This document shows positions 33,931-46,931 of a stretch of 64,000 bases of DNA, in pieces (the first letter of the stretch is position 1; each line of letters opens with the position of its first letter). The notes beneath the pieces were generated by a model. It was given only the letters and a program-made list of their open reading frames with translations. It ran no database searches and had not been told where the DNA came from. A program made the translations under genes and the position numbers. Source of the stretch: Beverwykella pulmonaria (taxonomy: Eukaryota; Ascomycota; Dothideomycetes; Pleosporales; Melanommataceae). The stretch lies in the NCBI GenBank assembly GCA_001599595.1, contig BCHH01000006.1, positions 2,154,319 to 2,218,318 on the forward strand, written 5' to 3'.

Positions 33931-36900
33931 ATGTCTAACCGCGCGAAGAGAAAGTTCGACATCGACCCCAACGCGTCTGACCCCGAAGACCTCGACTACG
34001 ACGCGGCCCAGCAAGCGGCTCCCCCGCGACGTCGCAACCGGCCAACGTCAAGCTCCGGGAAGAGGGCTCCCAAGCGCCCGCGTCGCGCTTACCGCGGCTC
34101 AGACGTCGACGACGACGACGAGATATTGTCAGACGACTCATACACCTCACGCGCCTCCTCCGAAAGCATTGAGGTCAACCCAGCTACCGGCCGCAGTGTG
34201 CGACGGGCTGCAAAGGAGATCAAATACGAAGAGAGCGACCCCGACGAGATACCAGACACCGCCTCCGAAGACGAGCTCGTCCCTCCGACTCGCCGGCGAA
34301 AAGCAGTCGAGCCGTCCCAAGAGGAGGCAAAGCCATCACTGATTGTAGTGCTAAAGATGAACCCCCGCCGGAATTTGCGAGACCGGAAAGCGAGCAAGTC
34401 GACCGTGCGTGGCAAGACGCCGGAGGTATCAGGTGCACGACGCAGTAGTCGTCTTTCCCACGATATAGAGGCACCGTTAGTCACTCTTTCCGACTCCGGT
34501 AAGCATGTCAACATCGTTCGTCAAGGCACCCGTAGCCCCGAACCACTTATTGCGCGGGCGACGAGAGGAGGAAAAGGCCCAAGGGTACAGCATCCCAGCG
34601 CAATCATGGAGGCGTCGCAAGAGGCCTCGATGGTGCTCGACGAAGACAGCCCGGGTCCGCTTGGCGAGCTTCTCGGTGGTGGCGAAACTCAGGTCGAAGC
34701 TAGCCACGAAGGCTCGCCAGCGCATGAAGCTCAGGTCCAGAAGGACGAAGCTGGCGATGAAGATATGGAAGGCGTCATCCAGGAGTCCCAGCATGATGAT
34801 GGTGCAGAGGACTCGGACGAGGAAGGTCCTGTTACGCGTGGCGGCAGGAATCTAAGGGTAGGTCCAATTTTGGGTTCCATGTGATCAACATGCTAACAAT
34901 TTCAGTCCCGAGGCAAGTCGGCCAAGCGGAAACGCGGTGTAGATGAGAGCAGTGACTTCGAGCCCGCTGCTGAGGAGGACAAGGAAGAGGAGCTGTCCGA
35001 ATCTGACCACGGCAAGGGCCAGCAGTCGACGTCAGAAGATAGTGGCTCTGGCTCAGGCCGGAGATCAAATCGCATTCGTGCGAAAACACGACAGTCCCAG
35101 AGGAGCAGACGCAATTCGAACTCGGACCAGGACTCTATCCTGGACGCGGACGAATTAGCAGAAGAGGCGCAAGAACTCACAAGCAGACGACGCCGTTTAA
35201 CGAGAAACCCTCCAGACAATGATCTGACATATGATGGGCCACCCAAATCGCGCCGAGCCCGTACTACTGTCGATTATCGAGTAGTACGTCCTGAACAGAA
35301 TCCCCTTTTTGACGACGAGGAAGCTGCCAGTGCGGCTGCTCAACAGTCACGCTCGAAGGGTGGGCGCGGTCAATACCGAAGCCTTTTCAGTAACCGAGGC
35401 CCCTTCGGTGGTGGCTTAGAAGGTGGCATGGCTGAAGGGGTCGGTGCAGTGGGAGGAATTGATTCGGATAGCAGCGATGACGATATCCAGAGGGCTCCCA
35501 GAGGTATTGGAGGTACCATGGGCATGACTCCAACAACAGCAACAGGCCCAGGATTTGGCTTCCCACAAACTCACAATGCTGACCCGCAGCAAGCGAGTGG
35601 CGGAGGTCCTGCGAACTTCGGCAAAGTGAAGGATAAGAAAGCCCTCGCCGATGCTGATCCACTCGGTGTTGACCCCGCGGTCAGTTTCGACGGTGTCGGT
35701 GGACTGGATGATCACATCAACAAGCTGAAGGAGATGGTTATGCTTCCTCTCCTCTACCCAGAAGTCTTCCAGCGTTTCAAGATCACCCCTCCTCGCGGTG
35801 TTCTATTCCACGGTCCCCCGGGTACTGGAAAAACGCTTCTTGCTCGTGCCCTCGCTTCCAGCGTCAGCGCTCATGGCCAAAAAGTCACTTTCTACATGCG
35901 CAAAGGCGCCGATGCGTTGAGCAAGTGGGTTGGTGAGGCCGAACGACAGCTTCGCCTTCTCTTTGAGGAAGCGCGCAAAACTCAGCCTAGCATTATCTTC
36001 TTTGATGAAATCGATGGGCTGGCTCCTGTCCGATCGAGTAAACAAGAGCAGATTCACGCCTCGATTGTTGCAACACTTCTGGCCCTCATGGACGGCATGG
36101 ACGGTCGCGGACAAGTTATCATCATTGGGGCAACTAATCGTCCCGACTCCGTTGATCCAGCCCTGCGACGACCTGGTCGGTTTGACCGTGAGTTCTACTT
36201 TCCACTACCTAATGTGATGGGTCGACGTGCCATTATCGACATTCACACGAAAAATTGGGAGCCGCCTCCCAAGGCTGAGATGAAAGACCAGCTAGCCGAG
36301 TTGACTAAAGGATATGGCGGTGCGGACCTTCGAGCTCTGTGCACCGAGGCCGCCTTGAATGCTGTGCAAGGGACATTCCCGCAAATCTACACGTCGGAGA
36401 GGAAGCTTCTTATTGACCCGAGCCATATCAAGGTTCTAGCCAAGGACTTCATGATCTCGGTTAACAAGATGGTACCTTCCTCCCAACGGACGATGACGGC
36501 CAGCGCTGCTCCACTCGCAAAGAACATTGAGCCGTTGCTCCGAAAGCCCCTTGAAGAAATCATCAAGCGCATTGACGAGCTCATCCCGCGAAGGAAGAAG
36601 CTTACTGCTCTCGAAGAAGCAGAATTCGATGATCGAGAAGACGAGAAGGGCTTCGAGCGAGACGCCACCTTGCGAAATTTCGAAAGCGGCAGAATTTTCC
36701 GTCCACGTCTACTTATCACCGGCCTGCAGGGCATGGGTCAGCAATACCTGGGAGCGGCACTGCTCAACAAGATCGAAGGTCTCCATGTGCAATCATTTGA
36801 TCTTCCAACCATTCTGGAGGACTCAACCCGAAGCCCCGAGGCAGCTATAACTCAACTTTTCACTGAAGTCAGACGTCATAAGCCAAGTGTTATATACATT

Positions 36901-38973
36901 CCTGCAGTCGATGTCTGGTACCAAACACTTCCCGTAACGGCAATAAAGACCTTCAAGCTCCTTCTGCGTAGCCTTGGCGCAAATGAACCCATTCTTCTTC
37001 TTGGTATCCTAGAACAGGCTTCCGAGGAAGACACTCCAGATCCCCAGATGATGATGGACCTGTTCTCATTTTCCAAAAACAATCAATTCCTCCTCAAGCG
37101 GCCAGACCTGGAAGGGCGCTCAGAGTTCTTCAACAACATCAGTCAATACATCCGAATGTCTCCAGCCGACATGCCTGATCCCGACAACCGCAAGAAGCGC
37201 ATACTACCCGTATTAGAGCATGCCCCAATAGTCGCTCCGGTCCTAGATCCGGCAGAACTGGCCGCCCGAGAGAAAGCTCAGCGAAAGAAGGATCGATTGA
37301 CACTCAACAAACTCAAGGTTGCCCTTCAACCCATCATGGAACAGCTGAAGAAGTCATATAGGAAGTTTCATAGGCCAATCGTCGATGAAAGCTGGTATCA
37401 ATACCTTCTCGAGGAGCAAGATCCCAATCATTTTGGAACCGACCTTGCACCCGAACAGCAACAACAGGAAGGCGTGGTCCGACCGTGGGAGCGATCAAAG
37501 GATGCTAAAGGAGTTGATGTATTGCTTCATGTGGAGAGTGGCAACAAGTACTACAATCTCGATCTTACAAACATTGAGAAACGTCTCTCCAATGGTTACT
37601 ACAAGCGTCCACGGGATTTTCTGGCAGACATTCGAACACTATCCAAGGATGCCAAAACTTGGGGAGATGTTGAGCGGACTCTCAAAACAAATGAGATGCT
37701 TGCCAACGTAGAAGTCGATGTGGAAGGAATCATATCACAATTCCCACAGCTAGCAGCAGAATGCGAGGCTGTATATGCCCGGGAACTAGAGAGAGAGCGC
37801 AAAGCCAAGGAGAAACATGAAAGAGCTCTTGCTGCTGGGCATGAAGTTACGACAGAAGTTGCCAAAGTCCCACCGCAGCTGTCGATAGAGACAGGTGATA
37901 CCTCTGGCCCCATCACACTCGGTGAGCCAATACCTGGAGGATCGGTAATACCTCCCATTACGCCTTCGCGAGCTTTCGCGCCGGCGGGTCCACTGTCCAA
38001 CGGCACGAGCACAGATGAGGCCAGTCACAACACCCAACAAAACGGGTCTCACGTTCCTTCACGGCTAGATGAGGATACACATATGCCAGACAGTCAAGAT
38101 CCCAATACGAATACCCAACACGCATTCCAGACACCCAGCCGACCCGGTACACAGACCCAGCCTCATACTCAGACCCAGAAGTCGCAGGTTTCAGGTCGCA
38201 CTTTCATGGCACTCAACTCTCATCCATCAGAATATCAGAACGATGCTTCGACCACGACGTCGGGCCAGAAGACTTCAGATCGGTCGTCTGGAGCCAGATT
38301 CAACACCCAGAGTACCAATGGTGTTACACCAGCGGGCGTCAATTTCTCAGAAATGATTCCCAACGCAGGCGATTTCGAACTACCCGATACACAAGGTTCG
38401 TATCACTATTCGTTCTGGCGCAAGCCCTCTCCCCCCGTCAGTGCTAACTTTAATGCTCTTCCAGAACAACACTACGTCAGCAGCCAACCCTCAAACTCGC
38501 AGCCATCGCAATCGTCGCAACATCAGGGTTCTATGCCCGCTCCAGCACAGCCTAAGCACGTCACGAACCTCACATCGCTGCTAAATGACGAGAACGATCC
38601 GCCGAAGCTCATTCTCGATGAATTCCAGCTCCGTGCGCTCCACGGAGACCTTGTTGCGAAGACCTCTGGGTGCTCGCTCGAGCAGCTAGAGCAAGTCAAC
38701 GCAGCCCTGATGGACGCAATTTGGAAGCACCGTGGTGACTACAACCGCAATGTGGTGCTCCACGAAGTCTCGGAAGCTTTCAACATTATCATATCCGACA
38801 TCGAGCACATGCAAGTCATGCTGAAGCCGAGCCAGGAAGATAGACAGCAGCAGATGCAGCCCCCATCGAGTCAGATGCATGAGGATAGTCAGGCGCCGAA
38901 TGCGGCTTGGAGTTACATTGCACCGCAAGGTGGATACCGCAGTGCTCCTGTGCAGCATTCGCAATTCTCTTAA
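33931..38973 (+). CDS. AAA-ATPase bromodomain protein, Yta7/ATAD2/Abo1 family
   Basis: Two exons: 33931-34857 and 34906-38973, with a 48-bp intron (GTAGGT..TTTCAG, branch TGCTAAC), giving 1,664 residues. The N-terminus is acidic and basic low-complexity sequence typical of chromatin proteins. AAA1 has Walker A GPPGTGKT (about 612) and Walker B IIFFDEIDG (about 673), with ATNRPDSVDPALRRPGRFDRE as sensor and arginine region. The second AAA is degenerate (ITGLQGMGQQ in the P-loop place and no DE pair), as in Yta7. A bromodomain-like segment lies at about 1187-1250 (RLSNGYYKRPRDFLADIRTL). A Gln/Ser-rich tail follows. The family remodels or evicts histone H3-H4 and acts at heterochromatin boundaries. 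The second exon is open well upstream of its first internal ATG. Confidence 0.95.
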
Positions 38974-39947
38974 GAGAGATTTGTGATTGCGGCACGATGC
39001 AGGCGTCATCTTCTGTGTGCTTGGAAGGATCTTAGAGTATGCGATCGTGATGTGGCATTACACACCGCACTTTCTGACTTAGCCTCTCTGCGACAGGTTA
39101 ACACGCACACATTTCCCCAATTTGGTATCTAGTTTTCATCGGCACATATCCGGCGTTTACAGGGGTGGCATCTCATTTGACACCATTAGCAAAAGGCGTT
39201 ATTGTGGACTAGATATACATCATTTCCATTTCCTCTCCCCAAACCGCACCCCGTATTCACATATTGTACAACGATCTGGGTACTTCTCTACGCTATTTTG
39301 GACGTTTGAGGTGGAGCGAGTATTGGTGCGGGAAAAGCACGGCATTAGGAGGGTAATTATATCCAAGGTTGGGTACTGATAGGGAGTCGGTGGCAGGGAG
39401 GCTCATATAGATAGTGAATCTCGCTTTTCTCCGCGTCTGAGGTCTTTGATGACGTGATGTGAGCTACCATCCCTTGAGACTGATAAGCTTGTAATGGGAG
39501 AACTTAAGAGATCACTGCAGACTTGTGACTGTATAAGATAGAAATGAACGCGCAGTATATATACTGTTCGGAGAGAAGCGCATGCATACACGCAACGACC
39601 TAAATTTCGTGATTGCCCGAAAATAGTCGCAACTATGCTGCTATCCACAGTTGCCGAAATCTGGCCCGAATGCATTTGATCTAGCAACACGGAATCCGGT
39701 AGGCTAGCAGATCAGAGAACAGAGAGGCGTGAGATATGAAGACTGTGCTAGTCCGTCTCTCGCACCGCTTCGTCGACTACGAATACGCAGGGTCGCAATA
39801 GTATTGTCGCATTGGGTAGGAATAAATGGAGGATCGAGAATCGAGAAGTAGGGGGAAATTAAGTTCAGATGAGAACGAATAAGAACGGGACTAAGAAAAA
39901 GCAATGAATCGTAGAAGAACAAATTCTTAACACCTCGGGGCAGAGTA
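38974..39947. other. Gap between the ATAD2-like gene and a TIR element
   Basis: 3' region of the ATPase gene, then AT-rich sequence. No gene supported. Confidence 0.4.
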
Positions 39948-40657
39948 CCGCATAATCTGGTATAAGTGAGTTTACCTAGGCTCAAAGGGGGAAGCTGGTC
40001 ACCAATTAGATGGCTGCTCGTGGGGCTGTTTAGTGCTTTGTAATCGCAGGGAATCAACGTCAATCCATCTTCCTGCGTGTAGCTGTGTTTTTGCGTTAAC
40101 CATGGCTACTACTGGTACAGGGGACTGTGAGCTTGTCTGTAAGTTTCTGGGGCCGTTTATTACTGTCTCTACTAATATACTTGTCACTAGCACACTGTAG
40201 TCGCCACCAAAGACTTCCCAAACAGTTAATGCTTTGAAGCGTTCAAGCTTGATCAAATTGTCTGTCGCCAACCATCTAACCCTGATACCCTTGCTGTATA
40301 TAGAATACGCGTAGGGCTCTCTCTTACAAACTTAGATGGAGAGGAGACACTTAGACCACACTTTAGCTAGATTTAAGAGGGTAGTTAGAGAAGGAACAGA
40401 AGCTGTAGCAGGAGAGCAATCAATCAAGATGTTACGATCTACTCTAAAACGGCCCCGAGGCATGATATGAGAGGAGGATGAACTTACGACCCCAGCTACG
40501 TACACAAAGAGGGGTATGCGGTCATCCGTAAGTGCCCAAACTTTTTTGATGCNAAGACAAATAGCCCCAAATAAACAGCCTCACGAGCAGTCATATAATT
40601 GGTGGACCAGCTTCCCCCTTTGAGCCTAGGTAAACTCACTTACACCAGATTATGCGG
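39948..40657. mobile_element. Non-autonomous Tc1/mariner- or pogo-like element with ~85-bp TIRs
   Basis: The left end (39948 onward, CCGCATAATCTGGTATAAGT) and the reverse complement of the right end (ending at 40657) match for about 85 bases, with about four substitutions and one indel. Each end is bordered by TA (39946-39947 and 40658-40659), the target duplication of this superfamily. The 710-bp element has no transposase frame. A minus-strand open frame inside (39999-40271) has no ATG. An undetermined base (N) sits at 40553. Confidence 0.82.
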
Positions 40658-41191
40658 TAATAGGGTCACGCTTGAACATACGGGTTGGATGGTGGGCAAA
40701 GACGCCAAGTCCTAAGACATCAGATAAAGACACAGTTTTTTTTTCACAGCCAAGGAAGAAAATGTCGTTGGAGAAGTAGGAGAGACATGATGATGCCCCC
40801 CTACCATAACTTAATGGTATATTTTGAATCCATTGCCACAATCTGCTATTTGGCAAGTGGTGGACGATCGTCTTTGGACGTCGCTCCTGCTACAAGATCC
40901 GTCCAATCCTACATCGTATTTCTGCCCAATGTACCTTTCCTATTACCCGTTAATTCCATTTTTGCGCTTGCATTATCATTCCGATGCAAATGCAAGAATG
41001 CCGGCACCCATGCTGAGTAGAAAAAAGACCCATGCGCCCGTTTTTATGCAACCGTCCCATTGTATAGTAATACACTCTATCCTCATCCTTGTAAAGTACG
41101 GTTCGTATACAGCAGGCCATCGTGTCTTCGAAGACAGACAGGGTGTCTTGCAGAATACTCTTTTTATCGATCATCAATCCTCGTTCGGCCT
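40658..41191. other. Gap downstream of GPCR gene 1
   Basis: 3' region of the minus-strand receptor gene. No gene supported. Confidence 0.4.
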
Positions 41192-42507
41192 TCAGAGCGG
41201 TATATGTGCGAGTTCCAGATCCTTCATATTCGAGCTGTCCTCGCTCCACCGTCCCACGGGTGTCCTAGGTCTATACTTTCTCAACTCGGCAGCCATCTCC
41301 TCGTAGTCCTCTGGCTGCGCGGGCTCACTGACAATGTGCGTCGTTGTCACGAGTTTGATGTCGTTGCTTCCCAGTCCGCACAAGTCTAGCGCGGAGTCGT
41401 TTTGCGAAGAAAGAGTGACGACTCCTTTGGAAGATTTCCGTCTGCTAGTTGGCGGTTCGGAACTGGGACCCGCAGATGAGATGGTGCATGCAGCGCCGAA
41501 GCGCTTCGGTTGCGCGGCCCAGAACGCGGAGAAGGTGTCGATGCCATTGTCGTCTGGTGGAGGCTCATCGCTGAAGATCATGATGCGGCGGGTCACTGTG
41601 TAGAGTAAGACGTCAAGCCAGCCGTTGGATGTGATCATGGCGCCGGAGAGACAGAGGCGTGAAAGTGAAGGCGCATGGGCGCTTCCTCGCATAGCGGCCA
41701 TTCTGGCTGAGGCAAGAGGCAGCGTACAAACAACGTAGACGACGGGATACACGACCATCAAATTCGAGATGGCCTTGACGCGCTTGGCTTCAGCGGGAGT
41801 GTAGTATCCTGAGCGGATTCTACTAATAAGCATAGAGTAGATGACCGCGTAGATGATGACGTTCCCGAATTCGAAGCCGAAAATCCAGATGTAATGTGTC
41901 CACAGACGCAGGTCTTTCAGGTCATGATGAATCCAACACTAGACATGTTATTAATGGCGGCAAATGAAAACTATGGAACTGAACTTACCCAAACCCCCGA
42001 CCGAACGTATATTTCTTTTGAATACATTCCGATTGGAATCACAGATACGCCGTATATTAACGCCCAGAGGGTGACGATGGTTATGAAGAAGGCACGAGGT
42101 TTGAGCCGATAATCAAGGATCACAGAGGCAAAAGTGTGAAGTCCTATTATGAAGCACCAAACTCCACTACCCAGATCGCCCGTCGACACCAACCATCCTT
42201 GGGCGAAGCATATTGGATTGTCAACGACGACCGAATCCAGACGGAGCCATTCGACATTCAGCAGGAAGGCCAGTGATTGTTGAATGTCAGCCCAGAGAAG
42301 GTTGAATATCAAAATGACGAATTGATTGGAACGCTTCGACTTGATTTGCCATTGGATGAGTTTGAACGCGAGGACGAAGAGCAGTGTGACGGACGAGATG
42401 AAGGAGAGAAATCCCAAGACGACAACGGCCCGTAGCCAAGGATGGATGTGAGGAGCAAGTTTCGGTAGAGTGGCCGAGTCCGGATCCAGATGCTCAAAAG
42501 CAGGCAT
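41192..42507 (-). CDS. Fungal seven-transmembrane receptor (GPCR), paralogue 1
   Basis: Two exons: 42507-41989 and 41938-41192, with a 50-bp intron (GTAAGT..CTAG, after a Trp codon, phase 0), giving 421 residues. I start at ATG 42507 (MPAFEHLD), because the frame upstream has only a GTG. Seven hydrophobic segments are visible: helix 1 VVVLGFLSFISSVTLLFVL, helix 2 QFVILIFNLLWADIQQSLAF, helix 3 around GWLVSTGDLGSGVWCFIIGL, helices 4 to 7 to SNGWLDVLLYTVTRR. The pattern LLWADIQQS and the NGWLDVLLYTxTRR end are typical of Git3/cAMP-receptor-like fungal receptors. A Ser/Pro-rich cytosolic tail follows. The ligand is unknown. It is similar to the receptor at 56.4 kb. Confidence 0.85.
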
Positions 42508-45500
42508 AGCGATGTGCCGTGGGTGGCGTCCGAAGGGCGGAGATGGGATGTTGACGAAGACACGCACTGGACAAGATCTATCTCGAGCTGTGTCTTGATA
42601 TCATACTGTCGCTGGATGGGAATGAGACGGAAGAAAAGGAAAGAGGAGACCGGAAGATACCTCCAAGCGGTACGGTTCGACGGAAGGCTGCTGGATAAGA
42701 GTGTGAGAGGTATACTGGGGACAAGTAAAATAAAGTAGCGCCCAGACGAGGGGACCACACGCTGATCTCGCATTCACATCGACTGTAATCAAGAAACAGA
42801 CCGACTAGCGGACCCCGGCCCTTCCACGACCGCCCAAGTGAAAGGGCAGCCCCGGCACAAACGCGAGAACGTGGTACGGGAGCAGGGAGCAGCAGGGAGC
42901 GGCATGACAGCGACGAACAGGCTGGTCTAGATGCAGCAGCACCAAGCACGGACGCGGTGCGGTGGGCAGGCCGTCTGTAAGAGCAGCTAGAAGGAAATTC
43001 GAAGGCTGCTTAGCAAGCCACGACAACGTTGTCTCGCTTCGCCACCAGTAGCCTTCGTGCTCGGTGCTTGTGTCTGCAGCACACGAGCAAAGATTGGAGG
43101 AAAATCGCGGTCATCTGACCAAGAGTTCACGGCCAAGAGGCCACGGGCCGCCGAGCAGTCGGAGAACATGGTTATTTCGGGATAAGGATGAGGACAAGCC
43201 CCTAAAGCAGCGGCGTGGCTTTTTTGGACCACGCCAGGTGGTCGCACCATCGTGGGAGGGCCCTATCGGGTATTAAGGCTGAGGCGTAGGACGGGTGAAT
43301 CAACGATGGACGATGGAAAGGCGGAAAGGGGCCTCCAAGTTCCCGCGCCATCAATAAACAACATTTTGTCGCCATCACCATGTCTGCTTTCAAGTGGACG
43401 GGGTTCAATTACGATTGGGGGCTGATCGCCGCTAGGCCACTAGCGGGAGCATCTGCCGAGACTTGCCCCGGGTTTCCCATCCCTTTCCCAGCATCCTTCT
43501 ACTCTCGATCCTGAACCCCCATCAATCATCATTCTGTCTGACCAGTGGGTCTGTTGACCCCAACGTTCAGGTAGCCAATCATGAGAACCGCCACGTTCAG
43601 ACGTATAGAAGACCGTGGAAACGATTCCTTCTTTGCGCCTGGATTGGGCGGATAGGCCCCCGGCAGTGTCAGATGTACGAACTGCAGTCGCGCCGCTTGC
43701 CATGCTCTCCAAGCCCTCCACTTTGCAGCTGCACTGCGCTGTCGAACCAGCGAGGGCACAGCATAACGACGTCAAAGTTCCCGGGTAGGAAGAATCCTTG
43801 CAGGGCCCACGCCCGCGGCACCTTATATGGGTGGCCAATATACCCCAGAGCACCGCGCGCTTGAGGGCACGTTCTCATCGAGCTTTGCGCACAAGGCTGG
43901 CTCAAGCGGCAGGGCATGATATTGAGCAATTTGGTAAGACAATGCAGTGCTTCCGTGACCCAGGGGCACAACACAACGACAACATCCAAACGCACACGGT
44001 TTTGTTGCTGGGGAATCGCTGTCCCCAAGAGTCGTCTTTCCCAAACCTGATATAACTAAGCCAGGACCGGCACGGACTCCCGGGAAGTAACCCCGCACCA
44101 GACTGGCGCAACATGTGGAGCAATTTGGCTTCGAACGACCGGTCCGTTGGAGGCGCTCGCCGGCTGTTTCGAGAAGGCAGTTTACGCGAGCAGTCTACTC
44201 CATCTGAGACATGACGATTGCGCCTCTATCAATCGCTGAACTGTGGCGATTCGGTCTCGGTCTCGCTCCTGTTCAAGGGCAGAACGTTGAACTTCACACC
44301 TCCAACGCTCACAAGCATGTGCAAACCGGTCCTGACTCTCTGGCAAGCCACAGCGGCACCACTACGGTAATGAAGCAACAAGCATTTAAACAGCCGGCCG
44401 CCCAACATGCATTCTCGGATTCGCGTTCAAATGTACAGTGCTCTATCTGAGGATTCTCAGTTTCCATGTCAACACAACCCAGCAGCCTCGGCATGTTTGG
44501 TCTTTGGATTTTACTGGTCTCATTTCTGCGCCACCATCCATCGCACTGGATATGCGCCTCCATCTATACCTTCCATGCTAGGAAGTCCCAAGTCTTCAGC
44601 TTCCTCGTATAAGACCAAAATCCCGAAACTAAAAAGTTGTTGACTGTCCAGCGCATACCCCATTTAGAGCATGTCATCTCCACACAGGCCACGAGCTGTG
44701 AGCTTATTTGGACGGCTTGCTCTTGCTGCTGCCCAATACCACGATGCGGACATGAGTTTGTTCGCCTCCGAATATCGGGCTGATATGCCAGCACTTCGGA
44801 CTTTGAACAACAAACTTTCAGATAAACGAGCGGAGCCTCCGATGCAAGATCTAGGATCTGCGTATGCACGGAGAAAATGTATTTACAGCTCCGTACCTGT
44901 ATACACCTCCCGCTCTAGGAAGGAATCTTCTTTCACGTTTCCTCCTTCCGCATCCCCACAACCGCATGCCTGGGAGAGGCGAACCCCTGCGCCTCGCGTC
45001 CGCATCCACATCCACAATTCCCAACTCACTCCCCTACAACAATGAATCCACCATGTAGCTGAGGCTCACGTCCCCACTCTTCTACTTATACAAGCGGTAT
45101 GTACTCGTACCGGAACTATCCTTGTCGAAAGTCTATGTAGCTATTTCTGGAGAGCTGAAATTTTCGGCCTCGCATGTTTGGGGCGGACAACGGACCCCAC
45201 CGCGTAGTACGAGGAAAGGGTCGGTCCGCCACATCACAGCCTGACACTGCAATGTACATTCCGATCAACAGCAGCAACAAAAGCAGCGGTGTATCTTACA
45301 GCACCGTTCTTATCTCCGTTACTTCAAAGCTTATCGCTAAGCTGACCTCAAGTGTTTCACAGTCTTACACCTGAAAAGATATCATGACAGCTTCTTACCA
45401 TAAATCTTTCGCAGCTTCAAGCTGATATTAGTCTGGGATCATCAACCCTAAAGACCATCCTCTATCTTCCCGTTCTGTTCCAAACGAGTATAAAAAAAGT

Positions 45501-46032
45501 TTTTGTATAATGTCTGTCTAATTTTCGCTCGACAATGCCTTTTTTTCTTCTCTCTTGCTAGGGCGAATACACTACGCATGTCTACGCTGAAATTTATGGG
45601 CAAACGACCGTTCACTGGGGATTCAATGAGGGAGGACAACGGACATAGCAACTTCATACGACCAACATTACACGTTGTCCAAGAAATCGAATTCGCAAGT
45701 ATATCACAATTTACGACACGTTTCCACCTATGGAAGGAGACTTCCTGCCACCCGCTCAATCATCGAGAACTAGCCACCCTGTAAGATTTTTTGTTATGTT
45801 TTACACTAACTTGTTGTATTTGCTCGGAAATAGTATCATCGTCACCTGCAACGTTCCCTCATAGGGCACAATAGGTTGCATCAATGACAATTGAGATGGC
45901 CAACCTATCTCCCCTCAACCTTCTGATATGATAAACAGTTGCCCAATGCTATTTGTAGTAAGCGTGCTGTCATTCTGCGTATTTTTGAAGCTCGGGGTAA
46001 TCAGGCGGGTATAGAGCGTCAGGAAAATGAAT
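42508..46032. other. Large gene-poor gap
   Basis: The left end should be the receptor promoter. Numerous short open frames on both strands between 43.0 and 45.8 kb lack recognisable domains and splice-compatible neighbours. I see no gene I can support. Confidence 0.4.
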
Positions 46033-46931
46033 TCAATGCCCGTAATCGTTAGACGCCTCAGCTGTGTAGACATGATCTAAAAGCTCATCAAAGTTCATGC
46101 GATAATCCTCTGTCAATACCTCGATATCGTCGTGCCGATCATTTAACGCAATGAGTTAGCACACTTCCATACTAGTGTTGGATGAGGTTAAATGTACCTT
46201 TCGATGGCCCACCACATGTGTCACCCCAATAGCAGAGACAGTAATCAAAGTCAATGTTGTGTTGAACAAGCGCGTCCTTCGCCACCTTTATATGAAGCTG
46301 AACGTAATTGTTATGTCGAACATCGATATATGTAATGACGGACTGCAAATCGGTGTAATTTGTTACACACGAGGAGATGAAACTGGTGAATCACGGGGTC
46401 ATGTCTATTTCGATACGGCGATCCCCTAAACCGACGTCGAGTCCGAGGGTGTTTTGGCCTGGCTGTAATAGTTCTTTAAAGTTGGAGTTGAGAGCTTGAT
46501 ACGTTTCGGCTTGAGCTGCTCAGGAGATCGAAGCAGAGCACTCAGTAGTGTGTCGAATCCGCTCGAACGAGTATGCAGATGTCGGACGCAGAAAGTTGAT
46601 TGAACCCGTGACTCCAATAATGGCACATTAATATTGCATTGACTTGATGAACAGTTCGTGAGACTAAGGAGTACCTGAGGAGGGTAACATCTTCGAGAAT
46701 CGGTTGCTCCAGTACGAAAGAGAAGACATGGAGAAATAATTCATCCGGGAGACCGTTTATAGTTTCGGACGCCGTTCGTTGACATTTCCTTGCATGCCAC
46801 GCCTTGTTTGACTCATTGCTTCTTGCTAACGTGCTTTCGTTTCCGCGATGAAATCGAGATCGGCGATTGTTCGAAGTTTCTTGAGGTTCTGCTCTGCTCG
46901 CCGCGAGCCTTAGAGGTGGATCAGGCAGACG
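46033..46931 (-). pseudogene. Decayed F-box gene
   Basis: On the minus strand an F-box core reads INGLPDELFLHVFSFVLEQP followed by SLVSRTVHQVNAIL. Continuation as PLLESRVQSTFCVRHLHTRS needs a frame change, and later parts (LGLDVGLGDRRIEIDM; VQLHIKVAKDALVQHN; YCLCYWGDTCGGPSKGTF; HDDIEVLTEDYRMNFDELL, then NDYGH and stop at 46033) lie in different frames. The F-box frame has no ATG; it is open from 46931. Some breaks could be introns, but not all joins work with GT-AG sites, so I favour a degraded gene. F-box proteins recruit substrates to SCF ubiquitin ligases. Confidence 0.55.

Noticed and set aside
39999..40271. Gene inside the TIR element
   Set aside because: The open frame has no ATG, no transposase motif and overlaps the left inverted repeat.
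40553..40553. Undetermined base as a biological feature
   Set aside because: It is a sequencing or assembly ambiguity within the TIR element.
42508..42567. 20-residue N-terminal extension of GPCR 1
   Set aside because: It begins with GTG; ATG 42507 is the first proper start.
43440..44100. Overlapping open frames on both strands
   Set aside because: No frame shows family signatures, and the frames on both strands are equally long, as expected in moderately GC-rich non-coding DNA.
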